Source: Boswellia sacra (taxonomy: Eukaryota > Streptophyta > Magnoliopsida > Sapindales > Burseraceae). From it: a stretch of 64,000 nt of DNA. The position numbers were made by a program, and so were the translations under genes. Below the pieces are notes generated by a model that saw nothing but the letters and a program-made list of their open reading frames with translations, did no database searches and was not told the origin of the DNA. This document shows positions 46,091-58,357 of this stretch, piece by piece. How positions within the stretch are numbered: position 1 is the stretch's first letter; every line of letters begins with the position of its first letter. Where the stretch lies: positions 558,001 to 622,000 of the forward strand of contig SNVD02013083.1 of assembly GCA_013180625.2 (NCBI GenBank), in the 5' to 3' direction.

Positions 46091-46881
46091 TTATAGGGCT
46101 CGTTGCCTTCGTGTTTTCCTCTGCTAACTTTTTCCTATCTTATCATGGCCAGGTGAGTGTCATTTCTTTTTTTATTGGACCAGTTGCAATTGTGTTTTCT
46201 TCAGCTCTAACTGCACTCCAATGGCCCATTATTAAAGATATGAGCTGTTTACTATTTTGTCCTGTACTCAAACGAAGGAGGGATAAAGGATCTATGTGTT
46301 TTATCTCAAGGTGGTACAGGAAGCTCAAAAGCCTGTTGTCAAATGATTGTTGACTTGTAGAATGGAAAAATGGTTATGAGCTGGGAGCCTAAGATGCTGG
46401 TTAATTTTCTTTGTTTGATTGAAACTTTTTAGTACAAATGAACTTTTGATGTCTCTGCTGTTTTTGAACTTTTTATGCATTTTATTGAACCTTCAGAGTA
46501 CAATATGTTTCACATTGAACACTTTTGATGTCTTTGATGTTTCACATTGAACATTCTATGATTGTGAAACATTCTAAGATGTAGATTTGTATCCAATGTT
46601 CTTATATATGCTAGTATGAAGTTTGTCATAGTTGTTAAGTAGCGATCAAATCTGCAAGCAATTAGAATTCATGTAACTTGATAGGTATGCATTTTGTTCA
46701 GGTAAATGAAAAAGATAACAACCCCATTATATTGCTTCATAATAACTTTTGAGTTAATTTATACTGGAATCAATCAGTAAAAAGATTACCGGAAATTACC
46801 GCAGATTATACATCAAAGTATGTAGTGACCAAACATGACGGGATATTTGACGATTGTAAAAGCTTTTTATTAAAGCTGTCA
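46091..46881. other. Ankyrin copy 2 membrane-domain remnant and 3' flank
   Basis: 46091-46353 continues hydrophobic coding-like sequence in a third frame (FFLSYHGQVSVISFFIGPVA ... LQWPIIKDMSCLLFCPVL) and ends at a stop at 46351-46353, probably the old C-terminus. The rest is 3' flank. The segment from about 44228 to 46774 is the one missing in copy 1. Confidence 0.6.
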
Positions 46882-48346
46882 TCACAGACTCCATGGAAAG
46901 CAGCAACAGACCTGTAAAGAGGGCAAAAGAGGGATCAGAATATTAAGTTAAAGGCACTTCCCCAAAAAAATAAAAATAAAAAAGGTTAAGAGAGTAGAAA
47001 ATTACTGTTCCATGGCCTTCCCTTTTCCTTTGGCGAGATGAGGGTACTGTGGCAACTACTTCCTGGTCTAGTGAGTTCTGGTTATGCGTCAAGGTTGTCA
47101 CTCCAATCCTTGGCTTGCGATCACAGTAACGGGTTGAGACAGTGACAGCTTTCTGCCTTAGAGGAGAATGAGACCTGGTTTTAGCTTTCTGTTTCTGGGA
47201 AAGATGAGACTTGTTCTTCAAGTTGAAGAGAATGGGTGAAATTAGAGTCTCTTGGTATAAGAATTCACGGTGGAAAATCGAGGATTCGATGCCCTCAATC
47301 TTGATCTTTCTAAAATTATCTTTTGGAGAGTATAAACGAAACTCTTCCGTGAAACATCGACGCTCTCCTTTTACGATATTAACCAGGACTTGACAATCTT
47401 TCATAAAGTAGAGAGGTGTCAAGCAAATCCAATAAATCGCTTCTTCCAGAGGTGGAATGCACATCCACTTAATCCAATTATAATTATTTTCCTTCTTTTC
47501 CATTGCCCATATATCAATTCGCTTTGTATACTTGTAATTAAACATGCAAAGACGTCCCCCAAATTCACGAATATGAATTTCGCATCCAATATTATCAGGC
47601 AATTCAATCGCACTAACATTTTCATCAATAAAATCATAACTAAGAATTACTAAAGAAGCACCTGTAACCCTTTTAAAAACGTCACATGAGTGGAGCTTGA
47701 GATAAAATATTTCCCAATAGAGAGCTCCATCCATGAAAGTTCCTGCCTCTGTTGTACTGGTGAACCAAAAAGGCCAAGGGAATGTTTTTGTTTCCCAGCA
47801 ATCGGTTTTTAGTGAATAAATATTTAACAATGGTGGATCACAACAGCTAGAATGAAATGGGCACAGTAAAATTCTCAAAATCTTGTAATCATCTGATGAC
47901 TTATCATACCCAAATCCGTATTGATCACGATAATTAAGACCAACATTCCTTGGTCGGGGACTTGGTAATTGAATCGTCTTGTGTGTAGACATTAGCGGAT
48001 TCCACACCACCACACGATCGCTAATCTTACCCCTACGAAATATTCCCCCTTCCAACTGAAGTATACATAACAAGCCATTACAAGAACCGATTAACTCGAT
48101 CCCGTATCCTTTGCTGTCTGGAGACTCAAGTGGCAGGGCTTTGATATTACTATTGGGCGCTTCAAGGTCAACAGATTTAATATAATCTAATGTTGAAAAA
48201 ACCAGCTTCTTGTTCCCAAATTTAAGTTGGCTAATAAAAGAAAACCATGGTCGGCTCAAGTATTTAAATCTTACAAGTGATTTCGCAGGAAGTCTTGGCA
48301 GTATCTTCGCCACGATATCATCGGGGACAGAGCTTCCCTTCTTCAT
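46882..48346 (-). CDS. F-box protein with F-box-associated domain, copy 2
   Basis: Close duplicate of copy 1 (467 codons if unspliced, stopping at 46943; about 456 if the C-terminal intron 47005 to about 46912 is removed, with last exon 46911-46882 ending VCCCFPWSL). F-box SVPDDIVAKILPRLPAKSLV; associated domain motifs YGFGYDKSSDDYKILRI and GALYWEIFYL. Differences from copy 1 cluster around LQLEGGIFRRGKISDRVVVW and the tail. In the unspliced reading the last 20 residues differ strongly between copies because of length change in an A/T tract, which supports that stretch being intron. Substrate unknown. Confidence 0.85.
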
Positions 48347-48909
48347 CTTCTAGAAATAGTTTCCACCCTTAATGGAATTACATATAAATACTTGAAACAA
48401 GAAAACGAACGATATCTAAAACACAGAAACTGACCCGCGTATGGATCTCTATCAAGATCCAGAGGCAGAGCTGCACAAGAGTTGTTCTGTTCTGATCTGT
48501 GTGGGAGTTGATCTGCGCATGGAAGTATTGTATCTCAAGGAAACAAGACTTGTTGGTGTTGGAAACTAAACACTAACACTGACATCCACGTGTAATGTGT
48601 TGATACTTCACTTTAGTTTGGATATGCTTCAATCGAGTTAAATTTTTAGGGAAAATTAAAAGCTCTCAATTTAGGAATTGCTATAATACAATCCTTCGTA
48701 ATACAGTCAAAATAATAAATATACAAAAATCATAAATAAATATATAAAATTTAAATAAAAATTATGTTATTTTTTATAATTTTTATATATTTATTTATAA
48801 TATATAATTTATAATTTTTATTATATCATAAACAGTAATATTGTAGTAAATCCCCCAAATTAGGGCCATATAAAAGTAACCCCATAGCCCAAATATTTGT
48901 CTTGCATAG
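48347..48909. other. F-box copy 2 upstream region and right duplication edge
   Basis: Leader and promoter side of F-box copy 2, matching 24480-24820, then the end of the duplicated unit at about 48700. Beyond it comes AT-rich unique sequence and the first 35-bp direct repeat (48871-48905). No gene. Confidence 0.6.
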
Positions 48910-49233
48910 CTACGGTACACTTGATGTATCGATGTTACATTTTTTTAAGTAAAAGTTATAAATATATGTGTATAAATAGTAAAAAAATATGTAAAATTTA
49001 TAAATGAATGTATGTAAAGTTATATTTACAACTTTTATATATTCATTTACAAATTTTACACATTCAATTATAACTTTTACAAACTCGTTTATAATTTTTA
49101 CATGCTCATTTAAAAAAAAATTGTAACTAAGTGTATAAAAGTTGTACATATTGATTTACAATTTTTACACATTTATTTACAACTTTTACACAAATTTAAA
49201 AATTGATGTACCGATATATCAATAGTACCGTAG
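48910..49233. mobile_element. MITE of the CTACGGTAC family between 35-bp direct repeats
   Basis: 324 bp. Left end CTACGGTACACTTGATGTAT; the reverse complement of the right end is CTACGGTACTATTGATATAT. The interior has TTTACAACTTTTACAC-like motifs, as in 168-484. It is bracketed by near-identical 35-bp sequences (48871-48905 and 49241-49275; core CCCATAGCCCAAATATTT). Confidence 0.65.
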
Positions 49234-49275
49234 TATGACCTAAAAGTAAACCCATAGCCCAAATATTTTCTTGCG

Positions 49276-50242
49276 ATGGCCTTGGATAAATAAAAACTCT
49301 AGAATAGCCCCAAATAAGAGTCTCTTCGTTTTCTTTCCCACAAATTAAAGTCTCCATATGGTTACAAAGAAACTCTCACGCAACATTGCTTCCAAATCTA
49401 TTTTCGATTTGTTTGAATGTACAAAACTCATTAATGACATTTTATATTGGTGAAGAGAGCAACAAGAAAGTGTTTGAGAGTATTTTCAGAGAAAGAGAAA
49501 TAGTTACAAACAAAGAGCACATTCATGATTCCAAGTAAGCACCATCAATCATTGAAATATTTCAATTCATTTTGTGTTAAAAATTACTTTATATATGATT
49601 GGAATGATGAATATGGGATGTTTTTTTTTTTTTCAATTTATAGAGTGGGAAAACATGTTTGAATGTAGGTTTTTGGGATTTCAGGGTTTTTTAGGAAATT
49701 TAAAAGTGTTGTTCATAGTTGTTGAATGATTTTGTGGAAGTTTGAATGTTGGCTTTTTGTGTCTTGTGAAAAAATGAGATCAGATCTTTGATGTTAAAGA
49801 TGGTGAAGAATACGGTTCGCCTGGTTTTGGATGGTTGTCAAACCGTCAAACAATCGTTGAACTACTAAACACATTGTCAAACCCTGTATATCTATCAAAC
49901 CATATGCTTGTGATTGTGTTGGTATTGAACCCTTGTCGACTCGTTGTCCCATTGTTGAACTTGTTGAATCCATGGATCAACGGTTTGGTGGGTGTCAATT
50001 CAAAATGTATAATGGTTTTACAATTTGACAATGTCCTATGGAACTAGAGATCAATTGTTCGATAAGATTCCTTTCAAACTATACAATAGTTAGACAATGG
50101 CTTGTCAGACCTCTGAATTATTTGACGATTTGACAAATATCCTATAGAGTAGTAGAATTTTTTTACAAAATTACAATTTCCCATTAGATGGATGGTTATT
50201 TGTGTTTATTGACTTTTGTTTCATGATATTTCAGGTTGATTG
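49276..50242. other. Leader side of the DUF1985 relic
   Basis: AT-rich, with many scattered short motifs (GTCAAAC, TTGAAC, TTGACAATG) at 49830-50150 on both strands, perhaps subterminal repeats of a decayed DNA transposon. No gene recognised. Confidence 0.35.
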
Positions 50243-51220
50243 ATGGATCCTATTGAGCCTAAAGTGATATTTGATTTGAAAACGCCTGAGTCACATCATT
50301 TCAATGCCACAGTGACCAATTTGGCTACCTTGGAGTACATTCAGTGAATAAAGAACAAACTCACCGAATGCCAGCGAAACCTATTTTGTTATGAGACCTA
50401 CTTTGGATACCTTTTAGACATAAATGAAATGACCTTTTTGGAGAAGCTTGTCCACAATTTGTTTTTGCATGAGGTGCACACAGACAACGTGGATAAAAAG
50501 TTATGGTATCTTATATATGGTGAGCCATTTGAACGAACGTTTTACATTTTATGTTATTCTAATCCCTGATAGTTTAATGAAATTTTACTAAGGAAGGCTA
50601 TTAATTTTTCGGCACATTAAATGGTTTAAAATTTGGAAAGATCACTCCACCAAAGAAAAAATTGAACACATAATTTTATGATACATATTTTGGAGGAAGA
50701 ACTTGAAATTCTGGCAGTATAAGGACAAACTGTTAGAGATGGATATCTCAAAATACCCAACATGGATGCTATGAAGTTGGCTCTTACCTTTTTTTTTAGC
50801 AGTTGTTAATGGGCCAATGTAGGAAGAAGCTAGTATCACTAGAACACCTCTCCTTGGTTGACAATTTAGAGAAGTCTAACAATTATCCATGGGTAAATGA
50901 CGTGTACGATATCACTTACACTAGTATGAGCAACGCCATTAAGGATCGTGCTAAGAAATTTTAGCAAAGTCAATCTTAGAAGGATGACTGCCCTAAGAAA
51001 ATTTATAACCTTTACAGATGCTCATATGCTATCCAGGTAAATGTAAACTTTGCTTTCGACAACATATATATTTCAGTTATATAACTGTGGTTACATGGCA
51101 ACTAACCGTATATATTGTTTATGTAGATGTGATTATATAAGGCCATTCCTTTTGTGGCCAAGTCATGTGGAATGATAGGCAAAATTTTGAGCAGTGATTA
51201 CCACAGTTAACCAAGTGGAC
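50243..51220 (+). pseudogene. Decayed DUF1985/Ulp1-type transposon gene
   Basis: Reads MDPIEPKVIFDLKTPESHHF, an in-frame TGA at 50345-50347, then NLFCYETYFGYLLDINEMTF and LVHNLFLHEVHTDNVDKKLW. Later pieces in other frames include LVDNLEKSNNYPWVNDVYDI, TYTSMSNAIKDRAKKF and IPFVAKSCGMIGKILSS. This order resembles the DUF1985 domain that plant Mutator-like and CACTA elements carry upstream of a Ulp1 protease. Several stops and frameshifts make it a relic. The protease itself is not visible. Confidence 0.5.
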
Positions 51221-51524
51221 AAGCACGAGAACACCTATACAATTGGAGGTAGTAGAAGATTTATTCAGGCTTAGAATAGAGGTATAGAAACACATACCTT
51301 ATAGATATTCAGATAGCACATAATGTAGATTTCCTTTTGTTGTCTACTTATGTTTGAGTTAGGTTGTGATTTGGGTTTACCGATGTAAGAATCTTGGAAC
51401 CTATAAAGGCAAAAAGGGCATCTTGGTCGTACATATGTTTGGTGGAGCATTTGGGGCTTGAATGGGGCCACATGTCCAGTGAGAGATACAAAACAATCTA
51501 AAGGGTTAATTGTTTTTTAATCTG

Positions 51525-53345
51525 AAGTCTTGTTGTTTAACTCACTAAATTTAAAAAAAAAATTGAAAAATGACAAAAGTCGAAAAATATTTTAAAAAAC
51601 AATTGTTGTTTAACTTACTGAATTTGCAATTAAGCTATAACATATTTGCTGGTACTAATAAAGATAAAAGAACATTCAATAATGCAAAAGCTTTCTAAAT
51701 AGACAGGAAAATTTATTGTTTAACTCATTAAGTTTATGATTAAGCTTATAATACATTTGTTTATTGTAACAAACATAAAAGAATATTTAATAATACAAAA
51801 ATTGCTAAATACATCAAAAATTTATTTGATAACTCACTAAAATTTTCAATTAAGCTTTTAATTCATTTGTAATAAGTTGCAAATACAAAAGAACATGTAA
51901 GAATGCCAAAAGAAAAAAACTAAGTAAAAAACTTGTTGTTTAACTTATTAAATATGATATTATGCTTTTAATATATTTGTTAGTGGTAATAAATATAAAG
52001 AATATTTAACAATGAAACAACTTGCTAAATAGGTGAAAAAAAAAACTTGTTGCTTAAATCACTGAATTTGTAATTAAGGGGATTTTTTTTGTCTGAAGTT
52101 TAAATTTAACTTGTTCTTAAATTTCAAATGTTTTCATTTTACTTAAGACTTATTCTAAAACATTTTCATCTAAATAAAAAAAAACTAAAAATTCTAGCCT
52201 TTATCTAGATGTTAACATTTGAATTATTTATTACTTCTTTAGCTCTTTTAAATACCCTTATAAAATTCATCTATAACCAATTTGAATATAGCCTAATATT
52301 TTAACTTTGAAATACTATTATTATATCTAATTTTATATTATGGTTCTCTAGAGATTTTTAAAATTGTTTTACGGTCATTTAGCTTATTTATATATCAAAT
52401 TCTTTTAGAAAAAATCAATTTTTTAACTAGTTATACACATTTGAATAGATTAAATTCATAATAAAATTGATATACAAATATTTTTTTTCTCTGTGAAATA
52501 AAATCACAAGTGAAAATAATATATAAATAGGGATATATGTATAAAAACATTAATTTTCAAACATTTCAATTTAGATGTTAAAATAAAGAGTAATACTACT
52601 CATACAAACTACTTATACAAACTCAAACATACAAACTGATGTGGCATGATATGATTTGATAAATAAATACAATGATTTGAAAAATCTGTATTAATAATAA
52701 ATGTCATTAACTAACGTGGATGATGTGGCGATCATATAGGAATGCCACATCAGTTTGTATGTATGAGTTTGTACAAGTAGTTTGTATGAGTAGCATTACT
52801 CTAAAATAAAAAGATAAATATATTATTCAGATTTTTATATTTTGACATATTTAGATTTCACTTTAATTCAGATCTATTTAAACTTCAGACTAAAAAACAA
52901 TTGCCCTTTAAGCCTTTAATATATGATTTATGAGAAATGTAAAAAAAAAATTATAACAATGAGGAAATTTGAAAAATAAGAGAAAAATTTTGTTGTTTAA
53001 GTCATTAAATTTGCAATTAAGCTTATAATGGATTCATTAGTCGCCCATGACGCATAAAATAAAAGAAACTTATAACAATACAAAAACTTACAAAATAGAC
53101 CCAAAAAAACTTATTTTTTAACTTGCAAAATTTTTATTTAAGCTTTTAATATATTAGTTAGTGTTAATAAACATAAGAAAAAAACTTGTGACAATGCACA
53201 AAATTGAAAAATAATTGAAAAACTTTATCAGTGATTAACTCACTAAATTTGCAATTTAGTTTTTTATATATTTGTTATTATTAAAAAAACATAATAGAAC
53301 GTTTAGCAATGAAAAAAACTTGCAAAATAGGTCAAAAAATTTTAT
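51525..53345. repeat. Degenerate ~110-bp tandem repeats in two fields
   Basis: Units of the type TTGTTTAACTCACTAAATTT, GCAATTAAGCTTTTAATATA, TTTGTTAGT...AATAAACATAAAAG, then CAATGCAAAAACTTGCTAAA. About five units at 51525-52080 and four at 52910-53345, with about 830 bp of other AT-rich DNA between. The same pattern recurs in the second 3-kb unit (about 54625-55170 and 55780-56235). Confidence 0.75.
52588..52801. mobile_element. MITE, Mutator-like, private to the first 3-kb unit
   Basis: 214 bp with inverted repeats about 60 bp long (GAGTAATACTACTCATACAA against the right end TTGTATGAGTAGCATTACTC). Flanked by TAAAATAAA at 52579-52587 and 52802-52810. The second 3-kb unit has the empty site (GTTAAAATAAAAAGAC, about 55680). 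Confidence 0.9.
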
Positions 53346-54184
53346 TATTTAAGCTAGTAAAACATTTGAAATCAATCCAATCATAAAATTTCTATCTTTA
53401 GTTTGATTGATTAGTAAGTTAGAATCAAGGAATATTTACCTTTGTTATTTACATAATTTTCTTAATTAGAGTTAATCTAATTCTAAATTTTTGCATGTAA
53501 TTTAAATGATTAAAATAAAATTAGCGTAATATAATATTTAACGAGCAGGATTTAGTTTCTACCTAGAATAGAGTTTTTGGAATTAATTTATGTTATATAG
53601 ACAATAAAATTACTTTAATGAAATCAATTTAATCTTCAAATTTTAAATTAAATATGAATCGATATTTAATAAACTTAATTACTCAACGAATTAAAAGTTT
53701 ACAAATTTTAATAGTTATATTATAAGAACGACGATTTCATGAACAATCACACAAATATAGTTTTCCAAATTTCATTATCACCTCATCTCTCGTTTACTAA
53801 GTTTATCAATTAAGCCCATCACCATTAGATTCCATACTATGTAGTGAGAGTCTAATTACTTATTTACCCTTCTATTAAGTTTTGAAAGCACATATATGAT
53901 AAAATAGATTACAATAAAGTCTAACAACTTTACAAATTTGATTTAACACACACACACATAACAATTTTGTGCTTTAACTGCCACCATCTTATGATTTTTA
54001 TCTCACCGGCGTAAAATCATCTTGCTTCACCACCATTGCTCATTTAAACCACCTAATAATAGTCAAGAAAAAACATAGCCACAATAAAGAAGAAAAAAGC
54101 CACATCAAAGTAAATATTATGCAACCAAGCAATAGATGCTTCTTCGAACACCAACCAACTAGGGATGGCATTGGGGCAGGATAG

Positions 54185-57095
54185 ACATGGCACCTAACCG
54201 TATATATTGTTTATATAGGTGTGGTTATATAAGGCTATTCTTTTTGTGGCCACGAGTCATGCGGAACGATAGGCGAAAATTTTGAGTAGCAATTACCATA
54301 GTTAACTAAGTGGACAAGCACAAGAACAGCTATACAATTGGAGGTAGTAGAAGATTTATTCGGGCTTAGAATAGAGGTATAGAAACACATACTTTATAGA
54401 CATTTAGATAGTACATAATGTAGATTTCCTTTTGTTGTCTGCTTATGTTTGAGTTAGGTTATGATTTGGGTTTACCAATGTAAGAATCTTGGAACCTAGA
54501 AAGGCAAAAAGGGCATCTAGGTCGTACAGATGTTTGGTGGAGCATTTGGGCCTTGAATGGGCCCACATGTCCAATGAGAGATACAAAACAATCTAAATGG
54601 TTAATTGTTTTTTAATCTGAAGTCTTGTTTAACTTACTAAATTTTAAAAAAAAAATTGAAAAATGAAAAAAGTTGAAAAATATTTTTAAAAAATAGTTTT
54701 TGTTTAACTTACTGAATTTGCAATTAAGCTATAACATATATGTTGGTACTCATAAAGATAAAAGAACATTCAATAATGCAAAAGCTTTCTAAATAGATGA
54801 AAAAATTTGTTGTTTAACTCATTAAGTTTGTTATTAAGCTTATAATACATTTGTTTATTGTAACAAACCTACAAGAATATTTAATAATACAAAAATTGCT
54901 AAATACGTCAAAAAATTATTTGATAACTCACTAAAATTTTCAATTAAGCTTTTAATACATATGTAATTAGTAACAAATAGAAAAGAACATGTAAGAATGC
55001 AAAAAAATAATAATAAAAATAATAAGTAAAAAACTTGTTGTTTAACTTATTAAACATGATATTATGCTTTTAATATATTTGTTAGTGGTAATAAATATAA
55101 AGAATATTTAACAATGAAACAACTTGCTAAATAGGTGAGAAAGAAAACTTGTTGCTTAAATCTCTAAATTTATAATCAAGGGGAATTTTTTTTTTGTCTG
55201 AAGTCTAAATTTAACTTATTCTTAGACTTCAAATGTTTTCATTTTACTTAAGACTTATTCTAAAACATTTTCATTTAAAAAAAAACTAAAAATTTTAGCT
55301 TTTATCTAGATGTTAACATTTGAATTATTTATTACTCCTCTAACTCTCTTAAATAGCCGTATAAAATTCATCTATAACCAATTTGAATATAGCTTAATAT
55401 TTTAACTTTGGAATATTATTATTTATTTCTGATTTTATATTATGGTTATCTATAGATTTTTTAAATTATTTTACGGTCATTTAGCGTATTTATATATCAA
55501 ATTCTTTTACAAAAAAATAACTTTTTTTTACTAGTTATACACATTTGTATAGATTAAATTCATAATAAATATTGATATACAAATATTTTTTTCTATGTGA
55601 AATAAAATCACAAGTGAAAATAATATATAAATGGGGATATATGTGTAAAACCATTACTTTTCAAACATTTCAATTTAGATGTTAAAATAAAAAGACAAAT
55701 ATATCATTTAGATTTTTATATTCTGACCTATTTAGATTCACTTTAATTCAGATCTATTTAAATTTCAAACAAAAAAACAATTGCCCTTTAAGCCTTTAAT
55801 ATATGATTTATAAAAAATGTAGAAAAAAATTATAACAATGCAGAAATTTGAAAAATAAGAGAAAAATTTTGTTGTTTAAATCATTAAATTTGCAATTAAG
55901 CTTCTAATGGATTCATTAGTCGCCCATGATGCATAAAAGAAACTTGTAACAATACAAAAACTTTCCAAATAGAACAAGAAAACTTGTTTTTTAACTCGCA
56001 AAATTTTTATTTAAGCTTTTAATATATTAGTTAGTGTTAATAAACATAAAAAAAAAACTCGGACAATGCATAAAATTGAAAAATAATTGAAAAACTTTAT
56101 TAGTGATTAACTCATTAAATTTGCAATTTAGTTTTTTTTATATATTTGTTATTATTAACAAACAAAATAGAACGTTTAACAATGGAAAAACTTGCCAAAT
56201 AGGTCAAAAAAATTTATTATTTAAGCTAGTAAAACATTTAATAAAATCAATCCAATCATAAAATTTCTATCTTTAGTTTGATTGATTAGTAAGTAAGAAT
56301 CAATGAATATTGACCTTTTTTATTTACGTAATTTTCTTAATTAGAGTCAATCTAATTCTAAACTTTTGCATGTAATTTAAATGATTAAAATAAAATTACT
56401 ATAATACAATATTTACCGAGCAGGATTTAGTTTCTACTTAAAATAGAGTTTTGGAATTAATTTTTGTCATACAGACAATAAAATTACTTTAATGAAATCA
56501 ATTTAATCTTCAAATTTTAAATTAAATATAAATCAATATTTAATAAACATAATTACTTAACGAATAAAAAGTTTACAAATTTTAATAGTTTTATTATAAG
56601 AACGAGTTAATATCACTTACTACCTCTATGATTTCATGAACAATCACTCAAATATAGTTTTCCAAAATTTTATTATCACCTCATCTCCTGTTTACCAAAT
56701 TTATCAATTAAGCCCATCACTATCAGATTCCATTAGTCAATTGGTTACTGACTAAGTAGTGAGAGTCTAATTACTTATTTACCCGTCTATTAAGTTTTGA
56801 AACCACATATATAATAAAATAGATTACAATAAAGAGTCTAACAACTTTACAAATTTGATTTAACATTTAGAAAAGTGTATATATATATATATATAACAAT
56901 TTTGTGCTTTAACTGGCACCGCCTTTATCTCACTGGCATAAAACCATCTGCGTCACCACCATTGCTCATTTAAACAACCTACTAATAGTCAAGAAAAAAA
57001 CATAGCCACAATAAAGAAGAAAAAAGCTACATCAAAGTAAATATTCTGCAACCAAGCAATAGATGCTTTTTCGAACACCAACCAACCAGGGATGG
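54185..57095. repeat. 3-kb tandem repeat, unit 2
   Basis: Begins ACATGGCACCTAACCGTATA and follows unit 1 with many substitutions and small indels, but no MITE. Ends at ACCAACCAACCAGGGATGGC, where it passes into the full hAT-like element. Confidence 0.88.
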
Positions 57096-58357
57096 CAATG
57101 GGGCAGGACGGGTCCAAGGTAGCAGATATCCAGCCCTATCCCCTGGAAAATTTTTTGCCCCATCCTGCCCCATTACCGCATTACCCAATTATAGGATGGG
57201 GCTGGGCGAGGCTAAAAAAATATTTCAGTAGATCCAGACCCGCCCTGCCCTGTCATTTACAAATTTTGTTTCAATCTTATGTTTAATAAAAAATTAAAAC
57301 CTACTAAGCATATCACATATAACTATAACTACTTTTTAACAATCTATTCAAACTAAAAATCATACACACTATTCCAATACAACAATTTAACCAACAATAC
57401 CAACAACAAAATTAATAAGTACAGAGCTACAAAAATAACAAACACACTTAATTAGACGATTTTTAGAAAATTGATGCTTATTCCAAATTTTACAAAAATT
57501 TGCAAAATTCATTTAGACACATATATGATACCTTATTAAAAATACTAGAACAAACTGAGGTCATAAAAGACATGAAACAACTTAGTTTTGCCAACTCTCA
57601 AATTCTGTCTAACAGACTTGCATTTTGAACAGTAAGATTCAAAAAATCATAACAATTTTTGCAAAGCTCCAAATATCATGAAAATTTCCAAATTCAAAGG
57701 AGACACCTACAATATCAAACATGGTAAAAATAAGAATTTTTTGTGAAGTACAAGTAAATCAAAATCAATTTAGTTTGCATGTTCTGTTATGAGAACAAAG
57801 AATTCTAAGTTTGCTGCTCAAATTTTTAAAATTCGTAATAAATTGTACAGACCTTCAATTTGAGCAAAACAACTTTTGTTTGAAATATTTTTGAGTTTAT
57901 AACCAGAAAGAAGAATCAATTTTGGAAGATACCTCATGAGTTATAACAGTTTTTATATAAACCTAAACATGTCTAAAAAACTACAGAAATTTCCAGGTTT
58001 GTACAACAAAATTTAAAAATTCATAAAAAATCATATACTAAAAATTTTTAAGTGAAACAAAATTTTAGATGACCTTTGAGATGTATATTCCAACATATAA
58101 AAATTTCAGAGCAAAAAAAGAACCCTAAAATTTTTGAAAATTTTTGGAATACAAACTATTCTTAAAAATTTTGCATATTTTAGGTGCGGGACGGGATAGG
58201 GCAAACAGGATTAGGAGTTGGACCCGGCCACTAACTCGCCCTAGGTGGGGCAACATATACTTAGACCCAAAACCGTCTCTAACCTTAAAAGGGGTGGGTC
58301 TTGTACGAGCTATAGCTCGGTCCCAGCTCTGATGGATCATTTTGCCATCTCTACTAC
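57088..58357. mobile_element. Non-autonomous hAT-like element
   Basis: Left end CAGGGATGGCAATGGGGC and right end TTTTGCCATCTCTA are inverted repeats of the common plant hAT type, with GGGGC(A/G)GG-rich subterminal parts (57100-57260 and 58180-58290) and an AT-rich core. Possible 8-bp target sites CAACCAAC and CTACTAAC match at six positions. No transposase ORF. Overlaps the end of the 3-kb unit, which carries a truncated copy of its first 25 bases. Confidence 0.6.

Larger units (their letters stand above)
25238..48700. repeat. Tandem duplication, unit 2 (~23.5 kb)
   Basis: Direct copy of 2778-25237 joined head to tail. The join CCTTCGTA/TGTGCAG shows no clear microhomology, which suggests end joining rather than unequal crossing-over between long repeats. 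Private feature: the copia element at 32818-38045. Confidence 0.93.
51094..54184. repeat. 3-kb tandem repeat, unit 1
   Basis: Starts ACATGGCAACTAACCGTATA inside the DUF1985 relic and runs to a truncated hAT-like end (AGGGATGGCATTGGGGCAGG, 54164-54183). Unit 2 follows directly. Contains a private 214-bp MITE and two fields of ~110-bp degenerate repeats. Confidence 0.88.
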
